DNA of 64,000 nt from Channallabes apus (lineage: Eukaryota; Chordata; Actinopteri; Siluriformes; Clariidae): positions 5,010,847 to 5,074,846 of the forward strand of contig CM060107.1 of assembly GCA_030522415.1 (NCBI GenBank), written 5' to 3'. The notes below the pieces were generated by a model. The model had not been told where the DNA came from, did no database searches, and saw nothing but the letters and a program-made list of their open reading frames with translations. The position numbers were made by a program, and so were the translations under genes. Shown here piece by piece: positions 1-12,500 of this stretch (the stretch's first letter is position 1; each line of letters starts with the position of its first letter).

Positions 1-200
1 CTATAGTCAGAGTCGCTCAGATCCTTCTGCATTTTGCCTTGCTCTAACACATCAACTTCGAGAACTGACTGTTCACTTGGGTTAAATATATCCCAAACCG
101 TGACAGGTGACAATGTGATGAGATATTCAGGGTAATTTATTTCACCTTTCAGTGGAATACTGTTATGAATGAGTGGTTTAACAATCAATCCAGAGCTATT
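1..200 (-). CDS. Possible partial exon running off the window edge
   Basis: The minus strand is open from 200 to the window edge (66 codons). It includes segments such as EYLITLSPVTVWDIF and an acidic, Tyr-containing end LSDSDY. The composition looks protein-like, but no convincing splice acceptor was fixed, and copy 2 shows no equivalent downstream. It may be an exon of another minus-strand gene, or a chance open frame. Function unknown. Confidence 0.25.
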
Positions 201-455
201 TTACTTCACAAGTGCAGATCTCACAGACTGACCACAGCAGAAGGACATCATATGACCTGTGTGTAAGTTGCACAGTCCCAGGATGCACATTTCAAGTATC
301 TTGCATTGAGATACATTATGTTAGAGTGCATCATTACATCCTAATTATAACGTCTAAAATGAATAAAATGTAGCATGGAAATAAAAAACATTAAATATGC
401 ATTTTCTATTTTATTTTGCATAGTTAATGTGTTGGCAAACATGTATATTGGAAGT

Positions 456-520
456 CTACTGTACCTTTTCAGGAAAGTCTACAGTGTTACTGTAGCCACT
501 ATATGATGACGCTGATGTCA
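456..520 (-). CDS. Copy 1 exon 4, short cytoplasmic tail
   Basis: The exon starts after TTTCTTTAG and encodes TSASSYSGYSNTVDFPEKVQ, then TAG. The copy 2 tail is homologous but runs 23 residues further. A small insertion after the GTACAG codons of copy 1 creates the stop. No ITIM or ITAM tyrosine motif is visible. Confidence 0.65.
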
Positions 521-3500
521 CTAAAGAAAGAAAAATGAGAAGAAATCTATAAAACATATTGAAGATTAATTTTAATTAAATGAATGTATATGAGGTTAAT
601 AAAATGCTTGTTTTTTCCAAGTCAATTTTCTGTTTTTGATGTATCTAAAAGAGAAGTTAACAGAGAAGTTAAAAGACTTCCACATATCAGAATTATTAGA
701 ATTTTGGTTTGCTGAAGAAGATAATAAGAAATTTAATGTGGACTGTGAAAATATTCTCTCAGACAATATAGCACAAACAGGTGCAGCATTCTCTGTGCAA
801 AATGAATAAATCAGTTAATAATGCAAGCTTATCAATGTTTCATATGATACATGTACAGTGAGTCAGGTGATAAACCTGTTCTGTAATTTATACTGATTGT
901 GCTTGAGTTTCTGTCTGGACTTCAGTAAATTATTAACAACGCCGCTATCCTAAGATCAAATCACACTGACTGTGTATCAATCAGCTTGCCAGGCAGCTAA
1001 AGTGATTTACTGTCAAAACATTAGCAATCAAACAAACAAATAGCTAGGTATCAGTTATGTTTAAAAAGTTAAAGAACAAAAAATATCCCTTTCCAACTGA
1101 AATTTGCTGATGCATTAAAAAATAGCAACATTTTTGCACTGCATTCTTGTATAGATCATGGAAAAGTACTGTACTTTATATTTTTCCTCTACAGCATTAC
1201 AGTATGTAGGTCAGTGTCCAACTGTTCATGATCTGCATAAATCACTTACACTGCACTTTGTAGCAGAGCGTACACGTGAGGATGATGTTTATAAGGACAG
1301 AAACTGCACACACACAGTATATGATGAGGTCATTAATGCAGTATAATCCAGGACCTGCAGGCTCCTCAGCATTAAAATACTTTGTAACGTTATCTGCTAA
1401 AAACAGAGAAACAAACATATAGTTGTGTGAAAAGGTATATTTTTTTGGCTTTTTTGTCACATTTAAATGATGGAGATCATCAAACTAATTTTAATATTAC
1501 ACAAAGATAACCCAAGTAAATACAAAATGCAGTTTTTAGACCACTCTAAAACCATTTTTTTAAAATTAATAATAATAATTTTTTTTTAATTATAGCAAGG
1601 GGCTTGAAGGTGCATTAGCAACGCGCCTTTCACATGCCACTCCTCGCGCTTTTAGTGTCCGCCACATGACTCTCTAGTTTTCTGTCACATTCCAGGTCCA
1701 AAGAAACTGACCAACAGACAACCCAACAGAACCTGATCTACACTCCCCACTGTGTCCATTCCCGCGGTCAACCCCTTCGTGACACCTGCATAAGGGAAGG
1801 CCACCTGTCTAGTGAGCTACAGAGTGTGTGAGGAGTGATGAGGTGCACGATTTAGGTGCATACCACATTAGCTATTCATAAATTCTCCTTAAATAAGTTC
1901 TAGAATTCTTCCTAAATTCTTAAAGTAAGTTCGTCCGGTAGAGCGCACAATTCATGGTTTAATCATCCAAGTATTGAAGCTGCAAATTAACCATCTAACT
2001 ACAAGTGCCACATTTGACTGTATCACAGTATCATGTTCTTTTTTTATGAAATGCTGTGTTAGTTTTATTCCAGGTATAACTGGATGCACACCTTTTAAAA
2101 AGTTAAACTTTTGTCTCATCAGTCTACAGAATACTTGCCCTAAAGTATTGGGGACAATCAAAATGTTTTTTTTTTTGCAAAAGTGAGACGAGCCTTTGTG
2201 GTCTTTTTGGTCAGCAATAGCTTTCCAGACTGATACACGTCAATTGCTTTGTTTATAATCTGGTCTTGAATTTCTTTAGATTGTGTTGCTTTATTAGATA
2301 ATTTAGCATGCTTCACTTTGTCAGACAGGTTCTATTTAAGTGATTTCTTAGTTCAACAGACCTCTCAATAATCTAACTCAGCTTTACAAATCACCATTCA
2401 TAATTTGGCAAAGGGACATTTACTTTTGCACATAGGCCCAGGCCCATAGGACAGCTTTTTCCCCTAATACATGAAATCATAATTTAAAAACTGCATTTTT
2501 TTTTTTTTTTTTGAACAATGTGTTTATTGTTTTTGTTTATGCAAGACAGGTAACAGAGAAACACATTTACATTCCATCACAATTATTTCCCACCCCAACA
2601 AAAGAACATCACTCTCTTCTCCCCTATAGAAATACACATACAGTGGTGTGACAACCAGACTGCTCATTACCGTCGCACTCACCGCCGTGGAAACGCGGCA
2701 GCGGCCGAAATAAACCAGGAGCATTTCAAAATAATTCGTGAAATGACCGCCAGGTGGCGCAAATTGACATTTTCCGTCGTATCGGTTTTTAAATATATTC
2801 AGAGCTTAAGTCATAATAAAGTCAAAACAATATGTTGTAGCAAAGTAATACTACAATTATGATAATTTACACATCCAACAAACATGTAAAACTATAAATA
2901 TAAAAAATATGAGTTAGAAAACATTGGTTTTATTTTGTTTAGACAGACTCTCTGTTTTTATCTGTTTAGTGTTATTATTAAAGAAAACAGCGCAAACAAC
3001 AGCACTAGGGCTTTCAAAAAAATTATTTCGACAATACTTACAGTTGTTAGAGTTTAAGACATCAAGATTTAAATATAGAAATAACTAAAACAAATAGAGC
3101 AAACTTCCAGAATAGATAATAAAAAATAAATCAATAAAAAAGATGTATGCCTCTCATTACATTATATTTTGGTTCAGTGCCAGACGAAGTGCGAGCTAAT
3201 ATTGTCTTACATTTGTGAATAAAATATCATTGTTTTATTCAGAGATTTACAGTATTTGTGCAAAATAATAGTTATGACATAATTAAATATAAATATAATT
3301 ACAGGCTCTGGATTCGTTTTTCGTTTGCAGTATAAAACCAAAATACATCTTACTATTTTTGAGAGATTCGTCGTAAAAAAAACTGTTTTTTTTTTCAGAT
3401 ATTTGTCTGTACAAAATAATATTTATGCAATATAATCACGGGCTCTTGATTCGTTATTCGTTTGCAATATAAACCAAAATACATTAACCATATAATATAA

Positions 3501-6500
3501 ACCAAAATATAAACCAAAATATTTAATTTGCTGTATTAAATATTTATGCCGTCTCATCAAGGATCCAAAGATTGCCTTGTACTAAATAATATTTTTGCTG
3601 ATTTTTTTCTGCGATTCAGTTGTGTGATGTTTTAATGATGAATGATGTTTTACTGTATGTTTACTGTATATAAAAAAAAATATGAGTTAGAAAACATTGG
3701 TTTTATTTTGTTTAGACAGACTCTCTGTTTTTTGGAATTTTGGAATCCACAGACGCAAAAGAACATGATAATAATAATCAAAAGAATAATATTAATCTTT
3801 TTGCTGTTTATTTCCACCATTTAATAATGTTTTAATTATCAATAATTAAAGCTGCTCGTGTCGGCTCATATCGGGAGCATTTTTTATGAAAGATAAACAA
3901 ACAGCTGTGTGTGAATGGAAAAGAGTGCGCTTTGCCGAGTTTTGATCTACTGTAAAGTCAGATGATCACATTTAAACAATTTATTCATACAGATGTACCT
4001 GTTTTACATGGAAAGTTACAGGTTTGGGCTACTGTTATCTACTTCAAATATTTGAAGTTAAAAGCTAAAACTTGAAGATTTGAAGCTAAAACTTCAGCCC
4101 TTTTCATATTTTCCCCGTGGTCGTTATTAAAAAATATATATAAATAAAAGTTTTGCCTTCCAAGGCAACAGATTATGGAGCTTCTTGAGCTGCTCAGACC
4201 TGCGCGTGCGTCGTACTTACACTCCCCGTCCCGATGTCCAGCTGCTCGCTGCTTTTTGTTTAAAATATGTTTCATTCATCATTAGCCATTATCCATAACT
4301 TTATGGGTTTTTCTTTTGACACGTTTTATTTTTATGAAATTTGATTTAGTTAAATGAGAAAATAACCATGGGAGTTTCAAACCCCGCATCCATTCATGTT
4401 TCTGTGTGATTGTAATGTTTAATACCCCTACAGTATTCACTTACTGTATGCGGTTTGACTCGCTGTGAGATGCGGTGTGTTATACCCCTATCGCACCTGC
4501 TCGGTCTCGCGCTGTGACTGTAGGCTTGATCATGATTCACCCCGAGTCTTTGCGCTGTGATTACGTTTCCATGCTTCCGCGTGAAAAATTCCGCGAAGAT
4601 CTTCCGCATGTTAAACATGTTTATTTTTTTGCGTGGTAAGATGGAAACGTAATAACAGCACCAAAACTCGCACCGAATCATAATGAACCGCACTTATGGC
4701 CCCGCGTGTGAGATAGATGTATTAAACCTCCACTCTGTCATCTCATCGTATTCATTCCATAAGTGCGCTATACAACCAGTGTGTAAGTGTGTAAGTGTGT
4801 ACAAACAACAGCACAATGCATGTGTGAATGGCTGAAACGTTAAGTCAGATGAACGCGCGCGCCGATATGAGAGATTAGATCTTTCAGCACGCCGATGTCA
4901 GTCACTAGCAAGGAGCATTTACTGATCACATTTAAACAATTTATTCATACAGATGTACATGTTTTATAGGTCGTTTTTCGTTTGCAGTATGAAACCAAAA
5001 TACATCTTACTATTTTTGAGAGATTTGCTTTTAAAAAAATCTAAAAAATAAATAAATAAAAATTCAGATATTTGTCTGTACAAAATAATATTTATGCAAT
5101 ATAATCACAGGCTCTTGATTCGTTATTCGTTTGCAATATAAACCAAAATACATTAACCATATAATATAAACCAAAATATAAACCAAAATATTTAATTTGC
5201 TGTATTAAATATTTATGCCGTCTCATCAAACTCGCAACTCACTCCGAAGAGCATCCTTCTCTGCCTTGCAAACTCCCAACTCACTTGAAATTTAATATCG
5301 TATATAATATTTAATATAGGCATAATATCCCTGCCCCAATTCTAACAGCTGTACAGTATGAGTTGAAATAATAACAGTAGTGTTTTTCTTTACTGAATAG
5401 GCAGAGCCTCTGAATAGGCGGAGCCGTTGATGTCTTTTGTTTCGGCTGTGAGTGGATGCGCTGTAGTAATCCACGTTTTATACAAATTACATAAACTTTT
5501 TTCAGTCATGATATACTAACATATATTTCAGTCATGATTTCAGTCATGATATACTAACATATTTTTCGCCGTGTAGTGCGCGCGCAACATCTAAAGGGCG
5601 AGCGTTCACACAGCTGACCAAATCGTCATTAGCGTGCCCCTCCCCCAAACAGCGCAGCGAGGAGCATTTACCTGTTAAACAGGTTTTACAGGTGTGCTTT
5701 GCAAAGTCAGACACATACAAATGCAAATGATACTGAATAGCTGTTCTCACCTACAGTATACACTCGGAGAAACTAGAATGAGCAAGAATGAGATTTTTCT
5801 TACCATAACATGTAGTGTTATTAATCACTCTACACTGTTTTTAATTACTTTTAATTTTATTTATAAATAAACAAACCAAATAAAATTATTCCATGTGTAT
5901 TTACCCTTTGTAAAATAGCATTAAAAATGATGGGTCGTGTATCGAGTGATTAAAAAACAATACAAGGCACGTTATGATAAGGAACCTTTCTACAGTACAG
6001 TATCTCTTCCATTTCAGTGATTAAAAAACGGTAAAAATGGCAATTTTGGAATCCACAGACGCTCAAACAGCAAAAGAACATGATAATAATAATCAAAATA
6101 ATATTATTATTCTTTTTGCTTTTTATGTCCACCATTTAATAATGATTTAATTATCAATAATTAAAGCTGCTCACATCGCGCGCTTTCACTTTAAAAATGC
6201 AGTGTTTAATCAGCAAGTATATGTCGCCTCTCTTTATGATTGATAAATATTCTGACTGAAACAAATCTGCTCGTGTCGGATTGTTCATTTTTTATGAAAG
6301 AGGAGGGGAAACGTTTGCATGATCCTGCGTGTGCGCCTTTAACTTTGATCTAAAGTCAGATGAACGCGCGCGCCGATATGAGAGATTAGATCTTTCAGCA
6401 CGCCGATGTCAGTCCCTATAGCAAGGAGCATTTACTTACATCTAAACTGAGTCATTTACATAAATCACTGATCACATTTAAACAATTTATTCATACAGAT

Positions 6501-9500
6501 GTACATGTTTTATAGGTTTGTTACTGAAGAACTGTGGCAGCGGGCACACCTAAAAATAAACGCAGGATTATTATTTTTTTTATAGTTTTATATAAATAAA
6601 AAATGCTTTTATAAATGTGGGCTGTTATCTACAGTACTTCAGTACTTATATTTCACGTCTGTGAGGCGAGTATACACGGAGTTTGGGTTCATTTTCTGAC
6701 GCGCTCAAGTTCACCGAAAACAATACAGAACCCCGTTTAGTGTAATTTATTTCATTTAATAAATCTACTACAAATTTAAAGAACACAAAATATAGGATGA
6801 CACAAGACCCTGGATTCGTTTTTCGTTTGCAGTATAAAACCAAAATACATCTTACTATTTTTGAGGGATTTGTTTTAAAAAAAAATCTAAAAAATAAATA
6901 AATAAAAATTCAGATATTTGTCTGTACAAAATAATATTTATGCAATATAATCACAGGCTCTTGATTCGTTATGATTGCCCCAATTCTAACAGCTGTACAG
7001 TATGAATTGAAACAATAAGTCAGATGAACGCGCGCGCCGATATGAGAGATTAGATCTTTCAGCACGCCGATGTCAGTCACTACAGTAGCAAGGAGCATTT
7101 ACTGATCACATTTAAACAATTTATTCATACAGATGTACATGTTTTATAGGTTTGTTACTGAAGAACTATGGCAGCGGGCACACCTAAAAATAAACGCAGG
7201 ATTATTTTTTTATATAGTTTTATATAAATAAAAAATGTTTTTATAAATGTGGGCTACTGTTATCTACTTCAAATATTTGTTAAACAGGCTGGAAACTCAC
7301 TCTGACCATTTTAATAATTCATTGATAAGATAGTGATTCCTTTGGTTATATGGCTGTGCTGATCATGTCATCTCGTCGTCAGTGAGCGCGCCTATACAGT
7401 AATTCACTTCTCATACGAATTACATAATCTAATATTTTTTTTTTCATTAGTTTATATTAAAGCAGATATTTCTCTTTCTATAAGTATATATTTTTCACAT
7501 CTGTGAGGCGAGTATACACGGAGTTTGGGTTCATTTTCTGACGCGCTCAAGTTCACCAAAATCAATACAGAACCCCGTTTACTTTATTTATTTAACAAAA
7601 TCATAAAGTTTTTTCGTCATTGTGAGTGCACCTAAATAAAAGTAGAGTCTTTGCCGAGTTTTGATCTAAAGTCAGATGAACGCGCGTGCCGATATGAGAG
7701 ATTAGATATCTCTTTCAGCAAACACATATTAATGGTGTTAAATAAGCGCTATGCGGCGCTGGGAGAAACGCACGCCGATGTCAGTCCCTAGCATTTACTT
7801 ACATCTAAACTGAGTCATTTACATAAATCACTGATCACATTTAAACAATTTATTCATACAGATGTACATGTTTTATAGGTTTGTTACTGAAGAACTTTGG
7901 CAGCGGGCACACCTAATAATAAATGCCGGATTATTATTATTATTTTTATTTATAGTTTTATATAAATAAAAATGCTTTTATAAATGTGGGCTACTGTTAT
8001 CTACTTCAAATATTTGTTAAAACAGCGGGGGAAATTCACTCTGACCATTTTAATAATTCATTGATAAGGTAGTGATTCCTTTGGCTGTGCTGATCATGTC
8101 ATCTCGTCGTCAGTGAGCGCGCCTATAATTCACTTCTCATACGAATGACATAATCTAATTTTTTTTTTCATTAGTTTATATTAAAGCAGATATTTCTCTT
8201 TCTATAAGTATATATTTTTCACGTCTGTGAGGCGAGTATACACGGAGCTTGGGTTCATTTTCTGACGCACCAAAATCAATACAGAACCCCGTTTACTTTA
8301 TTTATTTAACAAAATCATAAAGTTTTTCGTCATTGTGTGTGCACCTAAATAAAAGTAGAGTCTTATGAGTCTTATGAAAGCTCCAAGATGACACAAGACC
8401 CTACACGTAGCCTTTCTACTATAATTACACAGTTTACAACGTTTACGTTGCTTAAATTCGATCCTAAAAAACTGAATTTAATTTTAATTATAAATTTGTA
8501 CTGTAATGTTACTACTGTGATTATGAATTCGTTTATTTACAATGTTTCACTTTATTTTATCTGCAACGACGTGCAGCTGTGGACGACCTGCGCCTCATTA
8601 AGCCTGGAGAGAACGAACTGATGCCTGAGGCGTCAGTCTATAGTTATATAGCGCCACTCAGTGGTAAAAGCCAGCAAACGCACAAACCCAAATGCTGACG
8701 CCATACGCTGCGACGGTAGAAGTCGCATACTGCCTGTGCACCCACTGTAGTTCTCTTATAAGAGACATTTCAAATACAAAACAAATATTGCAAGGTACCC
8801 AAAAACCAAATATACCTTACTGTACTTTACACATAAGTTACATTTTCCAACAAAACAAAATGAAACAAAAAAAGAACAAAAAACATAATTACACAATAAT
8901 AATAAACATAATTACACCTTTTGTAATAAATGACCAATATTGTTGTTGTTAATATAGTAATTAAATGGCTTCCATATTTCTTCATATACATCCATTTTGT
9001 TTTTAATAAAATAGGTTACTTTTTCCATGGCCATACACTGTGCCATAGCATTAATCCAAGTTCCAATAGATGGCGGATCAGGCCTTTTCCAACTGAGAGC
9101 TACCATTCTTTTAGCCTGTAGTATAGCATAATCTATGAATTTGCGCTGCTGAAGATTTAGTTTAAGGTTCTTTGGATATAAATGTAGCAAAATCATTTTT
9201 GCATCTAGGGGAATATTCAAGGGTACAATTATCTTTGTGATATTAATCACTTCCACCCAAAAGTCTCTAATAATGTTACATTCCCAAACACAATGAACAA
9301 ATGACCCCTGAGCCTCTCTGCATTTAAAACATACATCAGGAATATTTTTATTAAACCTATTTAGTTTGACAGGAGTTATGTAAGTCTGCATCAACCAATT
9401 ATATTGAAGTAGTTTTAAGCTAACGCTCCCTAACTGTTTCTGAGAATTTTTACAGACTTGTCTCCATTCATCCTCAGATATATCCTCATTCAATCCCCTC

Positions 9501-12500
9501 TTCCATAACTCAAGTTTCGGTAATGTTGATTCAGTAGACCCTGATACAAGCCAGTTGTAAAAAGCTGATATTAATCCTTTATTATTGCTATTCTTAGTAA
9601 TTAATTCCTCCAAAGAAGAAAGTACTGGCAAGTTTAGTGATTGGTTCTGCCTAGAAAGAACAAAACTCCTTATCTGTAAATATTTAAAGAAATGTTTTTT
9701 TGGAATATTATACTTAGTAGATAACTTCTCAAACGACATCAACGTTCCCTCCTCAAAAAGATCACAAATTTTACTTAATCCCTTTTCAACCCACAACCGG
9801 AATCCTGAATCCTTCGTGCCTGGTTTGAATAATGTGTTGCCCCAGATGGGACTATACTGGGATAAAGAGTCAGCTATTTTCATGTACTCTCCAACTTCAT
9901 ACCATACTCCAATCATATTACAGACTATGGGGTGTTTGGTGACTGTTTTCAGTTGTTTAAACTTGTCTGAATATATATACAAGTTTAAAGGTAACGCAAA
10001 ACCACATGACTCCATATCCACCCAGGATGGTTTATTTCCAGAGGAGAAATAAAACATTATTGTTCTTAATTGTGCAGCTAAATAGTACCAGTACAGGTTG
10101 GGGCATTTTAACCCTCCAGTGTCAAATGGAAGATACAGAAGAGAAAGACGAACCCGAGGGCTTTTTTTGTTCCAAATAAATTTCCTGAATAATGAGTTAA
10201 TCTTTGAGAACATTCCAGCTGGTGGCGCCAAGGGGATATTTTGGAATAAATACATGAATTTAGGCAAAATATTCATCTTCAATATATTTATCCTTCCTAT
10301 CAATGAAATTGGTAAAGATAACCATCTCTCCAGCTCTTTAAATGTTGATTCCATTATATCATTATAATTTGTAGAAATTATATTTTCTAATTGGGGAACA
10401 ATTTTGATACCCAGATATGTAAAGCTGGGTGATATTTTCAAGGTAAATAAGTGTGATGTATTTGGACAGCTATCTTTATTAAGCAGCAATAACGATGACT
10501 TTGATGTGTTCACTTTATACCCCGATATATTTCCGAATTGATCGATCAGGTCTAAAAGTGCTGGAAGAGAGGCATTTAATTGTTTTAGGAATAACACTAC
10601 ATCATCAGCGAATAAAGCTATTTTATGTTCCTTGCCACCCATTTTAATCCCTTGTATATGGTTATTCGCTCTTACGGCTATTGCTAGTGGTTCTATAGCC
10701 AAGATGAATAAAAGTGGGGACAACGGTGAGCCTTGAGGGCAACCTCTTGTAATATTAAATGGCTCAGAAATCATCTCATTGGTTAAAACTTCAGCCACTG
10801 GGTTAGAATGTAATAATTTGATCCAATGTAAAAATGATTTCCCAAATCCGAATTTTATGAGAACGTCAAAAAGATAAGCCCATTCGATCCTATCAAAAGC
10901 CTTCTCCGCGTCGAGCGAGAGAAGAGCAGTGTCCTTTTCCTCTTTTTGGCTATGCAAAATATTTAACACACGTCTTACATTGTGAAATCCCTGCCTATTC
11001 TTAATGAACCCGTTTTGATCATCACCCACAATGCCCGGAAGTACAGTCTCTAGCCTTTTTGCCAAGATTTTACATATTATTTTGGTATCTGTGTTTATCA
11101 GACTAATAGGTCGCATATTTCCACACTTTGTATTCGGTTTTCCTGGTTTTGGTAAAAGAATGATCAAAGCCTCTCTCATAGACTTAGGAAGACAGACATT
11201 ATTATAACATTCTATATACATATCATATAGTGGCTTAACCATTTTATCACTGAAGTATTTATATAGATCGATGGGCAGGCCATCAGGTCCTGCTGTTTTA
11301 CCACCTTTTAATGTTTTTATAGCCTCCATAATTTCAACTGTCGTGATCTCACCATCTAATTTTATTTTAATTTCCTCAGATATTTTAGGAATATTGAGAC
11401 TATCAAAAAACGCAGAGTGAGCATCAGTCGTGGCCTTACTTTCAGAACGGTATAATTTTTCGTAGAAGTTTCTAAACGCTTTATTAATTTCCAACGGGTC
11501 TACAGTCATATTTCCATTTTCATCTTCAATACTAGTAATTGCTCTTTCTAATTCCTGTTGTTTTATACGCCAAGCAAGAAGTCTACCTGGTTTTTCTCCC
11601 TGATCGTAAAATTGCTGCTTTAATCTTAATAAATTGGCTGCTGCTTTTTCATGTGTTTTTTCATTATATTGGGTTCTTAACAGTAGCAATTCTTTTAAAA
11701 CATTATCAGTATTTTGGCCTGCTTGTAAACTTTTTTCCTCGAGTAGGCGAATTTTTGTTTCAAGTGTTTTATATTTCTCCTGTTTCTCTTTTGTCTTTCT
11801 ACTCGTATAGCTTATAATTTGTCCTCGTATAAAGGCCTTAAAGGCTTCCCATCTGGTTATTGCTGATGTTTGGGTAGTGTTATGTTCAAAATAATAATCA
11901 ATTTGATCCCCTAAGAATTCAAGAAATCTTTTATCTTGCATCCATTGTATTTGAAATCTCCATTTAGTTCTGTTATGAGAAAGCTTTGGTTCAACGTATG
12001 TCAAAGATACAGGAGCATGGTCTGAAATAAGAATACTGCTATATTGACAATTTCTGATACAAGAACTTAGTTCAGCTGAAATCAGAAAATAATCTATTCT
12101 TGAGTATCCTTTAGAAGTACTCGACCAACATGAATATTCCCTTTTTATTGGGTTTTGAGCCCTCCATATATCCACCAGGTTAAGTTCCTTTATAAAATAT
12201 TGTAAAGCTTTTCTAGACCTTACATGGGTGTTATCAATACTAGATGACCGATCCTTACTGGGCTGCAAAACACAATTGAAATCACCCGCCATAATGTGTT
12301 TTCCGGGCATTGTGGAGATTCTCAAAAATAAATCACTGTAAAAATCTGCGTTATCATCATTAGGTCCATATACATTAATCAGATTAATCCGAGTTGATAG
12401 AATGTTTCCCTGTACAATCAAAAATCTACCTTTGGGGTCTTTAGTTATTTTATCAATACGCAAAGGAATAGACTTATGTATCATAATTATAACTCCTCTG

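Larger units (their letters stand above)
2641..8747. mobile_element. 6.1-kb TIR-bounded non-autonomous DNA element with reiterated modules
   Basis: Inserted in the L1 3' UTR, with TA on both sides (2639-2640 and 8748-8749). The ends are imperfect inverted repeats of about 38 bp that both begin CAGTGG and share TACCGTCGCA. Subterminal sequence also matches loosely (CCGCCAGGTGGCGC against CCACTGAGTGGCGC). No protein longer than about 100 residues is encoded. The interior is built from segments repeated two to five times in shuffled order, including a nearly 0.7-kb direct duplication (about 7100-7660 and 7830-8365). The superfamily is not identified; the TA target suggests Tc1/mariner-like mobilisation (inference). 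Confidence 0.6.
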
